Positions 9,417-16,552 of a stretch of DNA of 19,061 nt are shown piece after piece. The position numbers were made by a program, and so were the translations under genes. The stretch comes from Candidatus Rifleibacteriota bacterium. Its GTDB lineage: Bacteria > UBP17 > UBA6191 > JACPRK01. The notes beneath the pieces were generated by a model. That model saw only the letters and a list, made by a program, of their open reading frames with translations, ran no database searches and was not told where the DNA came from. The first letter of the stretch is position 1; every line of letters starts with the position of its first letter. Where the stretch lies: contig JACQZL010000427.1 of assembly GCA_016213865.1 (NCBI GenBank), forward strand, positions 1-19,061, read 5' to 3'.

Positions 9417-9445
9417 AGAGTATCATCGGCAATTCCGCGCCACAA
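9417..9445 (-). promoter_or_regulatory. Candidate sigma-70-like promoter for the CPBP protease-tilS pair
   Basis: On the minus strand TTGTGG (9445-9440) is followed after 17 bases by TACTCT (9422-9417). Initiation near 9410 would leave a leader of about 113 bases before ATG 9297. The match is moderate; its position next to the gene is the main support. Confidence 0.4.
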
Positions 9446-9508
9446 CGTGCGGGGGCTGAGGGGGGCATGCTCTGCGCGTGGGTAGTTTTCCGAGTGCGGC
9501 CGGAACAT

Positions 9509-9522
9509 CCGGTAGCCGGTAG
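9509..9522. repeat. CCGGTAG heptamer, two tandem units
   Basis: Two exact CCGGTAG units. The circularly permuted unit GTAGCCG is one base away from the reverse complement of the GGCTACT array at 9676-9699 (GTAGCCA), so the two arrays are probably the same family in opposite orientation. Confidence 0.5.
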
Positions 9523-9675
9523 CGAGGGCTCGTTGCGAGGCTCCAGATGGGCTGCTGGTTGGTTCGCAGGGGACGCCGACCGAGCCCGCAGATGGGACCA
9601 CGCGAGCGCGAGACTGCCGCTGGATGACAATCCCCTTGCCAACCGTCCGCAGCCTGCCGGCGATCCGGCATCACC

Positions 9676-9699
9676 GGCTACTGGCTACTGGCTACTGGC
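9676..9699. repeat. GGCTACT heptamer tandem array
   Basis: Three exact GGCTACT units plus a partial GGC. Non-coding context, no gene overlaps it. Confidence 0.8.
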
Positions 9700-10042
9700 A
9701 AGCGGTCGCCAGCCCAGGGACAAGCTCTCCTCTCCTGGTGGCCTGGTGCCTTCGTGGTTCCGTCGCCACTCGAATCGCCGCGAGCCGCGGTTCCGGCGGC
9801 CGGCGCGTATCATGATAGTCAGCATCCGCCAGTCATGATGATCGGGGTCATCCGGGCGAAGGGGGCTTCGCCAGTCGGACGGCCGGATCGTCCCGTCCAG
9901 ACGGGTTGGCGCGAGTGTGGCGAATGATCTTCCTTATCAGTGACAGAATCGTCGATTTGATCGAAATTTTTGTAGCGACTCGGCCATGATCCGAGCTATT
10001 CTCAGCACTTGCCCATACCCGTACTGCGTTGCTCCACGGGGG

Positions 10043-10132
10043 ATGTCCGCGCAGTCCTCTCGATCGACCACTTCGAGTTTCAGCAAGATCAGCAACCGGA
10101 CCTCATCGAGGCCGCCCCAGGCGCCGCGATGA
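10043..10132 (+). CDS. Possible serine-rich leader peptide upstream of nrdJ (doubtful)
   Basis: A 29-codon open frame (ATG to TGA) begins six bases after a GGGGG run and ends 18 bases before the nrdJ ATG. Its product starts MSAQSSRSTTSSFSK and contains ten serines, spread over mixed serine codons. It could be a leader peptide or simply chance. There is no recognisable family. I record it because its stop lies just before the nrdJ ribosome site. Confidence 0.2.
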   Translation: MSAQSSRSTTSSFSKISNRTSSRPPQAPR

Positions 10133-10150
10133 AGGCCGCCAGGAGTCTCC

Positions 10151-12928
10151 ATGCCCACCCCGCAGTTCGAACCGAATCCACCGCGTGAAGCGCCACCCGG
10201 GCCGCTTCCCGTCCGCATCGCAAGGTCCCGGCGCAAGGGGCAGAAGGGCCCGCGAGGGCTGGTGTTTCCGCGCCACTTCACGCGTCCCGGGCGCCACCCG
10301 TACGACGAGGTGCAGTGGGAGATGCGGTCGGTTTCGATCACGAACGACCGTGGCGAGTCGGTCTTTTCGCAGGACGACGTGGAGGTGCCCTGCTCGTGGA
10401 GTCAGATGGCCACGAACGTGGTCGTCTCGAAGTACTTCCGGGGGACGCCCGAGACGCCGGGTCGCGAGCGCAGCGTGCGGGCGTTGATCGACCGCGTCGT
10501 GAACACCGTGGCCGGCTGGGCCACGGCGTCCCAGATGTTCGCCTCGGAGGGCGATCTGGAGACCTTCACGTCGGAGTTGACTTACCTGCTCGTTAACCAG
10601 GTGGCCTCGTTCAACAGCCCCGTCTGGTTCAACGTCGGCGTTGAACCGCGGCCGCAGTGCTCGGCCTGCTTCATCAACTCCGTCGGGGATACGATGGAGT
10701 CAATCCTCACCCTCGCCAGGACCGAGGGGATGCTCTTCAAGCACGGCTCCGGCACCGGAAGCAACCTCTCGACCGTCCGCTCGAGCTTCGAGAAGCTCGC
10801 CGGGGGCGGCGCCGCCTCGGGACCGGTCTCCTTCATGCGCGGCTTCGACGCCTTCGCGGGTGTCATCAAGTCCGGAGGCAAGACCCGCCGCGCGGCCAAG
10901 ATGGTCATCCTCAACATCGATCACCCCGATATCGAGGCCTTCATCAACTGCAAGGCAGACGAGGAAAAGAAAGCCTGGGCCCTCATCGAGGCAGGTTACG
11001 ACGGCTCGCTCGACGGGCCGGCCTACCGCAGCGTCTTCTTCCAGAACTCGAACAACAGCGTGCGGGTGACCGAGGCCTTCATGCAGGCCGTGGAGCAGGA
11101 CGCCGAGTGGCAGACCCGGGCCGTCACCGACCGTCACGTCGTGAAGACGTTCCGGGCCCGGGACCTGCTCCGGCAGATGGCCTCCGCGGCCCACGTCTGC
11201 GGGGACCCCGGCATTCAGTTCGACACGACCATCAACGCCTGGCACACCTGTCCCGTGAGCGGCCGGATCCAGGCCAGCAACCAGTGCAGCGAGTACATGT
11301 TCCTCGACGACACGGCGTGCAACCTGGCCAGCCTCAACCTGGCCAAGTTCTCGGGCCCCGACGGGGCGTTCGATTGCGAGGGCTTCCGTCACGCCATCCG
11401 CACGATCTTCACGGCAATGGAGGTCCTGGTCGACAACTCCAGCTACCCGACGCCCGCCATCGAACGTAACAGCCACCTCTTCCGCCCGCTCGGCCTGGGT
11501 TTTGCCAACCTGGGGGCCCTGCTGATGCAGCGCGGCCTGCCGTACGACAGTGAGGCGGGACGCCAGTTCGCGGCCGCCATCACCGCCCTGATGACGGGGG
11601 AGGCGTACGCGCAGAGCGCTCGCATGGCCGGCGTCCAGGGCCCCTTCGAGGGCCACGCCGCCAACCGCGACGCGATGCTCGGCGTCATGGAGCAGCACCG
11701 CCGGGCCCTGGACCGCATCGACGAGAACCTCGTCGCGCCCTCCCTTCTCGAGGCCGCCCGCTCGGCCTGGGACCAGACGGTCACGCTGGGCCGCCAGCAC
11801 GGTTTCCGCAACGCCCAGGCAACGGTCCTCGCCCCGACCGGGACGATTGGCTTCATGATGGACTGCGACACCACCGGCGTCGAACCGGACATCGCCCTCG
11901 TGAAGTACAAGAGGCTCGTCGGCGGCGGCATGCTCAAGATCGTCAACGGCACCGTCGGCGACGCAGTCCACGCTCTCGGCTACAACCAGCTCCAGACCAA
12001 GGAGATCCTCGAGTACCTCCAGGAGAACGAGACGATCGAGGGTGCCCCGCACCTCCGCGAGCCCCATCTCCCGGTCTTCGATTGCGCGTTCAAGCCGCTG
12101 CACGGCACCCGGTCGATCCACTACTCCGGTCACCTCCGGATGATCGCGGCCGTTCAGCCCTTCCTCTCCGGCGCCGTCTCCAAGACCATCAACATGCCCG
12201 CCGACGCCACCATCGCCGAGATCGAGAAGGTCTACTGCGAGAGCTGGAAGCTGGGCCTCAAGGCCGTCGCCATCTACCGGGACGGCTGCAAGAAGACCCA
12301 ACCGGTCAGCACCAGCAAGAACGACCCGAAGGCCGCTCCGGCCGGCAAGGCCTACCGGCGACGGCTACCGGACGAACGCCGGGCCATCACGCACCACTTC
12401 GACATCCAGGGCCACGAAGGCTACATCACCGTGGGCCTCCACGAGGACGGCACCCCGGGCGAGATCTTCCTCAAGATGGCCAAGGAAGGCAGCACCATCT
12501 CGGGTCTGATGGATGCCTTCGCCACCGCCATCTCCATGGCCCTCCAGTACGGAGTGCCCCTCCCCGCCCTGGTCGACAAGTTCAGCCACACCCGCTTCGA
12601 GCCAGCCGGCATGACCCGCAACCCCGAGATCCCTTTCGCCAAATCGGTCACCGACTACGCCTTCCGCTGGCTCGCCAGCAAGCTCCTGTCGCCTCAGGAA
12701 CAGCACGCCGTCGGCCTCGTCCATGCCGCCGATTCTGCGGGCGGCTTCGCCGGGACCGACCCCGCACAGCCGTCGCTGCCCTGGTCCAAGAAGTCCGACG
12801 GCCGCTCCGGCATCACGTTCCAGTCCCAGGAAGACGCCCCCTCCTGCGCCGAGTGCGGCAGCATCATGGTCCGCAACGCGGCCTGCTACAAGTGCCTCAA
12901 CTGCGGGTCGACCGCAGGTTGTTCCTGA
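10151..12928 (+). CDS. nrdJ: Adenosylcobalamin-dependent (class II) ribonucleotide reductase
   Basis: 925 residues. It reduces ribonucleotides to deoxyribonucleotides using an adenosylcobalamin-generated thiyl radical, without oxygen and without a second subunit. Visible landmarks: SFNSPVWFNVGV and RPQCSACFINS (redox Cys near 170-173), the active-site NQCSEYMFLDDTACNLASLN (N377, radical Cys C379, E381, second redox Cys C390), GLGFANLGALLMQRGLPYDSE, and ATVLAPTGTIGFMMDCDTTGVEP. After the barrel comes a TSCPD-type domain (about 740-840: HHFDIQGHEGYITVGLHEDG...) and a C-terminal cysteine cluster (C899, C902, C912, C915, C918, C924) forming a zinc ribbon and thiol shuttle, typical of the large bacterial class II form. 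The start is fixed by AGGAG five bases before the ATG. No nrdA/B or nrdD is in view. Confidence 0.97.
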   Translation: MPTPQFEPNPPREAPPGPLPVRIARSRRKGQKGPRGLVFPRHFTRPGRHPYDEVQWEMRSVSITNDRGESVFSQDDVEVPCSWSQMATNVVVSKYFRGTPETPGRERSVRALIDRVVNTVAGWATASQMFASEGDLETFTSELTYLLVNQVASFNSPVWFNVGVEPRPQCSACFINSVGDTMESILTLARTEGMLFKHGSGTGSNLSTVRSSFEKLAGGGAASGPVSFMRGFDAFAGVIKSGGKTRRAAKMVILNIDHPDIEAFINCKADEEKKAWALIEAGYDGSLDGPAYRSVFFQNSNNSVRVTEAFMQAVEQDAEWQTRAVTDRHVVKTFRARDLLRQMASAAHVCGDPGIQFDTTINAWHTCPVSGRIQASNQCSEYMFLDDTACNLASLNLAKFSGPDGAFDCEGFRHAIRTIFTAMEVLVDNSSYPTPAIERNSHLFRPLGLGFANLGALLMQRGLPYDSEAGRQFAAAITALMTGEAYAQSARMAGVQGPFEGHAANRDAMLGVMEQHRRALDRIDENLVAPSLLEAARSAWDQTVTLGRQHGFRNAQATVLAPTGTIGFMMDCDTTGVEPDIALVKYKRLVGGGMLKIVNGTVGDAVHALGYNQLQTKEILEYLQENETIEGAPHLREPHLPVFDCAFKPLHGTRSIHYSGHLRMIAAVQPFLSGAVSKTINMPADATIAEIEKVYCESWKLGLKAVAIYRDGCKKTQPVSTSKNDPKAAPAGKAYRRRLPDERRAITHHFDIQGHEGYITVGLHEDGTPGEIFLKMAKEGSTISGLMDAFATAISMALQYGVPLPALVDKFSHTRFEPAGMTRNPEIPFAKSVTDYAFRWLASKLLSPQEQHAVGLVHAADSAGGFAGTDPAQPSLPWSKKSDGRSGITFQSQEDAPSCAECGSIMVRNAACYKCLNCGSTAGCS

Positions 12929-12962
12929 GCCCCTCCCCGGCCCGAATCCGCAGCTCTCAGCT

Positions 12963-12982
12963 CCCGGGCTCCCGCCGGGTTT
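12963..12982 (+). terminator. Weak terminator-like hairpin after nrdJ
   Basis: A 5-bp stem CCCGG / CCGGG with a 7-base loop is followed by TTT. The stem is short and the T-run minimal, so its activity is uncertain. Confidence 0.3.
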
Positions 12983-13018
12983 CGCCACGTCACTCGGCAA
13001 AAGACCAAACAAATACGA

Positions 13019-13047
13019 TTGTCGAACGCTGTTTTTTGTGCTAGTCT
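13019..13047 (+). promoter_or_regulatory. Sigma-70-like promoter ahead of the 63-aa gene
   Basis: TTGTCG (13019-13024) is followed after 17 bases by TAGTCT (13042-13047), inside a clear AT-rich pocket (AAACAAATACGATTG and GTTTTTTGTG) in otherwise GC-rich sequence. Initiation near 13054 would give a leader of about 50 bases. Confidence 0.5.
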
Positions 13048-13105
13048 CCACACCGCCCGACTTCGGGCTCGTCAGAGCCGACTTCGTCCGTTCCGAGAGC
13101 CTGCC

Positions 13106-13297
13106 ATGCCCACGAAACTCCCTCCCTCACCCGACATCCTGACCATGTACAGCTCCAGCAAGTCCCGGCTGATGAGCGAACAAGAGAAGGCCGAACGGGA
13201 CCTCTCTACCTCGAACAACATCGACGCCTTCGGGCACATCGTGCGCTCGCTCGAGCAGCAGTACGAAATCCCGGGCCTGCAGGAGCCGACCGGCTGA
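13106..13297 (+). CDS. Small hypothetical protein, 63 aa
   Basis: I do not recognise this protein. From ATG 13106 it reads MPTKLPPSPDILTMYSSSKS and continues with a polar, charged stretch (RLMSEQEKAERDLSTSNN) and a helix-like end (IDAFGHIVRSLEQQYEIPGL). It has no signal peptide, no membrane segment and no cysteine. Codon third positions are strongly GC-biased as in neighbouring genes, which favours real coding. A promoter-like pair lies about 60 bases upstream; a true Shine-Dalgarno is not clear (CCGAGAGCCTGCC). The open frame extends up to 13019, but that part overlaps the promoter. The stop codon lies in a CCGGC-tga-GCCGG hairpin (13290-13302). It may be a small cytoplasmic regulator or partner protein; no function is assigned. 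Confidence 0.5.
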   Translation: MPTKLPPSPDILTMYSSSKSRLMSEQEKAERDLSTSNNIDAFGHIVRSLEQQYEIPGLQEPTG

Positions 13298-13451
13298 GCC
13301 GGCCGGCAGTCCGATACCTCTCGCACCCGCGGTGCGCCCTGAGCAGGGCCCGCGGACACTCCAGCCCGGCCTCCGAACAGGCCACGGACGCTTTCGCCGC
13401 ACGCCCTTTCGAGCGGCCGGCAATGAGGTGAAGTGCGTTTTCCGCGCACGC

Positions 13452-13472
13452 TCCACTCCCCCGAGGAGTGGA
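13452..13472. terminator. Stable hairpin between convergent genes, downstream of the 90-aa gene
   Basis: A perfect 8-bp stem TCCACTCC-cccga-GGAGTGGA starts 17 bases past the stop of the minus-strand 90-aa gene. No T-tract follows on either strand, so it may act in mRNA 3' end protection or as a factor-independent stop of non-standard type. Confidence 0.35.
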
Positions 13473-13489
13473 CCGCGCCGCCTCGTCTG

Positions 13490-13762
13490 CTACTTCCTCG
13501 GAATCGACACGACCGGACCGACCAGCGTCCCGCGGGCGTCCAGACCGACCCTGCGGAGGGTGCCGTCACCGTCGAGGAAGAACAGAAACCCCGCGTCGAC
13601 GGCGACCAGATCGCCGAACTCGGCCGGGATGCCGCCGTCGAGGTTGGGTTGGGCCGGTTGGCCCTGCCCCACGACGAGCGTCTTGGGACCCGAGTAGACG
13701 TGGGCCGACCAGAGCCCGAGCAAGGTGCACGCTACCGCGACGATGAGTATGCGATGAGACAT
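13490..13762 (-). CDS. Small secreted hypothetical protein, 90 aa
   Basis: I do not recognise the family. The N-terminus MSHRILIVAVACTLLGLWSA is a typical Sec signal peptide (basic n-region, about 14 hydrophobic residues, cleavage plausible after WSA). The mature part of about 70 residues has VVGQGQPAQPNLDGGIPAEFGDL, then VAVDAGFLFFLDGDGTLRRVGLDARGTLVGPV, a pattern of short beta strands with Gly/Asp turns, like one or two blades of a propeller-type repeat. No cysteine remains in the mature protein. The start is firm: AGGAGG five bases upstream and a near-consensus promoter. It diverges from the lipoprotein gene, sharing its control region. Function unknown. Confidence 0.75.
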   Translation of the reverse strand: MSHRILIVAVACTLLGLWSAHVYSGPKTLVVGQGQPAQPNLDGGIPAEFGDLVAVDAGFLFFLDGDGTLRRVGLDARGTLVGPVVSIPRK

Positions 13763-13782
13763 GAAATCCTCCTGACGACAAG

Positions 13783-13811
13783 ATCGTAGGGCGGCCGGTC
13801 GATCGTGTCAA
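13783..13811 (-). promoter_or_regulatory. Strong sigma-70-type promoter for the 90-aa secreted protein
   Basis: On the minus strand a perfect -35 TTGACA (13811-13806) is followed after exactly 17 bases by TACGAT (13788-13783). Initiation near 13776 leaves a 13-14 base leader that contains only the AGGAGG site. Confidence 0.75.
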
Positions 13812-13814
13812 TTT

Positions 13815-13860
13815 CCGCCACAGGAGGCCGGATTCCCCGGCTTGTCATCGGCTGTGGCGG
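13815..13860. promoter_or_regulatory. Candidate operator: 9-bp inverted repeat between divergent promoters
   Basis: Perfect inverted half-sites CCGCCACAG (13815-13823) and CTGTGGCGG (13852-13860) are separated by 28 bases. The left half lies 3 bases from the -35 of the minus-strand promoter; the right half lies in the spacer of the plus-strand promoter. One bound protein dimer or tetramer could thus affect both genes. Inference from placement. Confidence 0.5.
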
Positions 13861-13870
13861 TGATTATGAT
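13842..13870 (+). promoter_or_regulatory. Strong sigma-70-type promoter for the lipoprotein gene
   Basis: TTGTCA (13842-13847) is followed after exactly 17 bases by TATGAT (13865-13870), each hexamer one base from consensus. Initiation near 13877 gives a leader of about 32 bases before ATG 13909. Confidence 0.75.
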
Positions 13871-13908
13871 CCCATGCCAGATACGGCGTCGCGTGCTCGT
13901 CCTTCCCC

Positions 13909-15138
13909 ATGCCCTGGCGTCTCCTGGCAATCTCGCTCTTCGGTTGGCTCTCCTGCTCCCTCGTGGGGTGTGGCGGCTCGGGGGTTTCGGACGGCGCCAT
14001 CCAGGGCACGGTCTTCACGGCGGCTTCCGGCACCACGGGGCTGGGCAGGGCCGTCGGCGTCACCGTCCAGGCCGAGCGCACCGAGAGCCCGGCCGTCATC
14101 CGCACGGCCACGACCAACGGCTACGGCAACTACCAGTTCACCAAGATCCCGACGGGCACGTACCAACTCTTCTTCTATCAGTCCGGCTTCCAAACGCAGC
14201 CGTACAGCCGGCAGGTGCAGGTCTACGTGGAACCGGGCAACACGGCCCAGGTGCCCGACGTGTACCTGTCGCCGGGCATCTCGACCGGTTCGGCAATCGT
14301 CCTGTTGCAGGTCGTCGACGCGATCACCGGAGAGGGCGTGAGCAACGCGACGGTCACGGTCGGGGCGGCCAGTTCGTCAGGGGGCTCCGGCGGGACCTAC
14401 ACGCTCTATGTCCCGGTCACAGCCGACAGCTCCGGCCAGCCCGCGGCTCAGCGGATCGTGGTATCGGAAGAAGGCCACCTGTCGGGCACCGAGAGCCCGT
14501 CGACCGTCGTGCCCATCGCAGGTCAGACGGTGTCGGTCACCGTGCGCGTCCATCCGGGCCAGGCCAACGTCAGCGGGGCCGTGCGCTCGACATACTTCGA
14601 CGATCTCTACCGGCAGAACGGCACCTACTCGAGGGTGACCATCACGAGTGACTCGATCGAAGCGTCCTTTCTCAACGCCAGTGTCGACGGCAGCACGGGC
14701 CGCTTCACCGTGCGCGTCCCCGGCAGCACGACCACGACCAGCCGCCGGTTCAACCTCGTCTTCAGCGCGCAGGGTTTCTATATCAAGACACTCTCCAACC
14801 TGATCGCGCCCCGGGTGGGCCAGACCTCCAGCCTCTCCTCCGACGTCATGCTCGACCCCGCGACGGTCACCCTCGAGGGTTTCGTCGTCACTTCCAGCGG
14901 GACGCTCCCGGCAGGGACCCTGGACCAGGTCGCGGTGCTGGAGCTGGGGCAGACCGTCGGCCTGGCCAGCGGGTCCTTCTACTTCCCGCGGGCGCCCGTG
15001 GCGATCCCGCTCACGCTGCGCGCGACCGCCACCAACCCCTTCCGCCCCACCTCGCCGAGCGAGACGGGCACCGTCCGCGTGACCCCGACGGAGAACGGCA
15101 CCGGCCGCTTCTCGGTCGGGACGATAACAACGCGTTAG
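13909..15138 (+). CDS. Lipoprotein with tandem carboxypeptidase-regulatory-like beta-sandwich domains
   Basis: 409 residues. The N-terminus MPWRLLAISLFGWLSCSLVG ends in a lipobox (LVGC, lipidated Cys 21), followed by GGSG, so the protein should be exported and lipid-anchored; Gly at +2 would mean outer-membrane sorting if the cell is diderm. The rest looks like four beta-sandwich units, at about 30-118, 125-222, 225-318 and 319-409. The first is a clear CarboxypepD-regulatory-like domain (GTVFTAASG...TTNGYGNYQFTKIPTGTYQLFFYQSGF). Threonine, serine, valine and glycine dominate, with no enzyme motif and no later Cys. Such modules bind carbohydrate or act as surface spacers. No Shine-Dalgarno precedes the ATG (GTCCTTCCCC), although the promoter is strong. 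Ligand unknown. Confidence 0.85.
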   Translation: MPWRLLAISLFGWLSCSLVGCGGSGVSDGAIQGTVFTAASGTTGLGRAVGVTVQAERTESPAVIRTATTNGYGNYQFTKIPTGTYQLFFYQSGFQTQPYSRQVQVYVEPGNTAQVPDVYLSPGISTGSAIVLLQVVDAITGEGVSNATVTVGAASSSGGSGGTYTLYVPVTADSSGQPAAQRIVVSEEGHLSGTESPSTVVPIAGQTVSVTVRVHPGQANVSGAVRSTYFDDLYRQNGTYSRVTITSDSIEASFLNASVDGSTGRFTVRVPGSTTTTSRRFNLVFSAQGFYIKTLSNLIAPRVGQTSSLSSDVMLDPATVTLEGFVVTSSGTLPAGTLDQVAVLELGQTVGLASGSFYFPRAPVAIPLTLRATATNPFRPTSPSETGTVRVTPTENGTGRFSVGTITTR

Positions 15139-15181
15139 CGCGCCGGGGCTGCCTCCGCGGGGTCGAGCGGCCGCTCCACAA

Positions 15182-15200
15182 GCGGGGGACAAGCCCCCGC
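15182..15200. repeat. GC hairpin GCGGGGG-acaag-CCCCCGC
   Basis: A perfect 7-bp stem begins 43 bases past the lipoprotein stop codon. It could stop transcription or belong to the same class of GC palindromes as 15319-15339; no T-run follows. Confidence 0.6.
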
Positions 15201-15251
15201 GCTACATCACTCACAGGGCCAGTTGCAGTTGTCAACCTGCGAACCGCGCGC

Positions 15252-15410
15252 GCTCCCCCCGACTCGAGGGAGCATGTCGGTAGCCTGGTAAGCCACCGAC
15301 AACACCGGGAAAGCGTAGGGGCGGGGCTTGCCCCCGCCCGCGTATCGGGTGGCTACAAGTGCCGCCCCTGCACGGTTCCCAGGCCAGGGACATGCTCCCC
15401 CCGACTCGAG
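15252..15410. repeat. Direct repeat pair GCTCCCCCCGACTCGAG
   Basis: Exact 17-base copies at 15252-15268 and 15394-15410. The first is followed by GGAGCATGTC and the second preceded by GACAT, so each is a half-overlapping part of a longer palindromic unit (GACATGCTCCC...GGGAGCATGTC). Confidence 0.75.
15319..15339. repeat. GC hairpin GGGCGGGG-cttgc-CCCCGCCC
   Basis: A perfect 8-bp stem with a 5-base loop, centred in the gap upstream of pta. Same general design as 15182-15200, in the opposite loop sense (CTTG against CAAG). Confidence 0.6.
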
Positions 15411-15486
15411 CAAGGCTGGCATTCCGGGTGCGCGGGTGCCAAGATGAGTCTCCTTTTGCGCAGGGCGAGAGGAGGAGGCTCTTTCG

Positions 15487-16482
15487 ATGAACGTGATGGA
15501 GCAGATCAAGGAGAAGGCCCGGGCCGCCGCAAGGCGAGTCGTCCTTCCCGAGGGGAGCGAGGAACGCATTCTCAAGGCCGCCGAGGCGGCAACCAAGGAC
15601 CGCCTCGCCAGGTGCATCTTGCTGGGTGACGAGGCGACGATCCGTAAGAAGGCCGGCGAGCTGTCCGTGGCCCTGGACGGCGTCGAGGTGCGCGATCTTC
15701 GCAAGGATCCGGACCGTCCGAAGCTGGAGGCCCGACTCGTCGAGCTGCGCGGCAGCAAGGGCGTCGATTCGGCGAAGGCCCACCAACTCCTCGACGACCC
15801 GTTCTACTACGGCGTCATGCTGGTCAAGGAGGGCAAAGCGGATGCGATGGTCGGAGGCTGCACGTGCCCGACCTCCGACATGCTGCGGCCGGCCCTCCAG
15901 ATCATCAAGACCGAGCCCGGCGTCTCGAAGGTGTCGGGGGCCTTTGTCATGGTGAGCCCCAGGCCGGAACTGGGCGAAAACGGCGTGTCGCTCTTCGCCG
16001 ACTGCGCGGTCAACCCGACCTTCACGGCGCGTGAACTGGCCGAGGTCGCCGTCTCGTCGGCCCGGACGCTCAAGCGTCTACTAGGTCTCGAGCCTCGCGT
16101 CGCGATGCTCTCGTTCTCGACCAAGGGCAGCGCCCAGCACGACGTCGTCGAGCACGTGATCGAGGCAACCCGCCTCGCGCGCGAGATCGACCCCAACCTG
16201 ACCATCGACGGCGAGATGCAGGCCGACGCCGCCCTGATCAAGAGCGTGGGCGAGAAGAAGGCCCCGGGAAGCCCCGTGGCCGGCAAGGCCAACGTCCTCG
16301 TCTTCCCGGACCTGGACGCCGGCAACATCGGCTACAAGATCGCCCAGCGCTACGGCGGCTGCGAGGCGATCGGGCCAATCCTGCAAGGGCTCAATGCCGC
16401 GTGCAACGACCTCTCCCGCGGGGCGACGGTGGTCGACATCGTCGGCACCATCGCGGTCGCCGCGGTCCAGTCGATCCGGTAG
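15487..16482 (+). CDS. pta: Phosphate acetyltransferase
   Basis: 331 residues, the short single-domain Pta form. It interconverts acetyl-CoA plus phosphate and acetyl phosphate plus CoA in the cytoplasm, with acetate kinase as usual partner. Signatures: RVVLPEGSEERILKAA (N-terminus), KADAMVGGCTCPTSDMLRPALQ, VAMLSFSTKGSAQHDVVEHV, and LTIDGEMQADAAL, KANVLVFPDLDAGNIGYKIAQR, GPILQGLNAACNDLSRG near the C-terminus. These distinguish Pta from phosphate butyryltransferase. AGGAGGAGG ends eight bases before ATG 15487; an in-frame ATG at 15496 is possible. There is no DRTGG/regulatory N-terminal extension as in E. coli Pta. No ackA is adjacent; the next gene is convergent. Confidence 0.95.
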   Translation: MNVMEQIKEKARAAARRVVLPEGSEERILKAAEAATKDRLARCILLGDEATIRKKAGELSVALDGVEVRDLRKDPDRPKLEARLVELRGSKGVDSAKAHQLLDDPFYYGVMLVKEGKADAMVGGCTCPTSDMLRPALQIIKTEPGVSKVSGAFVMVSPRPELGENGVSLFADCAVNPTFTARELAEVAVSSARTLKRLLGLEPRVAMLSFSTKGSAQHDVVEHVIEATRLAREIDPNLTIDGEMQADAALIKSVGEKKAPGSPVAGKANVLVFPDLDAGNIGYKIAQRYGGCEAIGPILQGLNAACNDLSRGATVVDIVGTIAVAAVQSIR

Positions 16483-16552
16483 TCTGCCGCCCGGTTGATC
16501 CCCTCCCGGTTTCAAGTCCGGACTCCTCTGGCTTCTGTCTCTCGGTCGCGGA

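Larger units (their letters stand above)
9446..10150. other. Long intergenic region upstream of nrdJ
   Basis: I find no convincing protein gene in these 700 bases; short open frames here have no family features and poor starts. It holds two small heptamer arrays in opposite orientation (9509-9522, 9676-9699), a palindrome TATCATGATA (9808-9817), a hairpin GGCGAAG-gggg-CTTCGCC (9855-9872), and a second CCCGT-ccag-ACGGG hairpin (9892-9905). An AT-rich pocket at about 9925-9975 (tcgatttgatcgaaattttt) is the likeliest place for the nrdJ promoter, but I could not find a well-spaced hexamer pair. I looked for cobalamin riboswitch box sequences and NrdR boxes and saw neither. Confidence 0.6.
15139..15486. 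other. Repeat-rich gap between the lipoprotein gene and pta
   Basis: No gene is seen. The 348 bases contain two GC hairpins of similar design (15182-15200 and 15319-15339), a 17-base direct repeat GCTCCCCCCGACTCGAG (15252-15268 and 15394-15410), and a hairpin with one mismatch, GTCGGT...ACCGAC (15276-15300). I could not identify a well-spaced promoter for pta. Confidence 0.7.

Noticed and set aside
9298..9642. N-terminal extension of the CPBP protein to an ATG at 9642 or 9426
   Set aside because: Low-complexity sequence without family similarity, no ribosome site, and a promoter-like sequence overlaps 9426; 9426 remains a minor alternative.
9446..10150. Cobalamin riboswitch or NrdR boxes upstream of nrdJ
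   Set aside because: I looked for the B12-box and for AT-rich paired NrdR boxes and found nothing close enough to claim.
9937..10341. 134-codon minus-strand frame overlapping the nrdJ 5' end
   Set aside because: No ribosome site or family feature, and half of it is antisense to nrdJ coding sequence.
10700..12301. 533-codon minus-strand frame opposite nrdJ
   Set aside because: Antisense shadow of nrdJ, without recognisable motifs or ribosome site.
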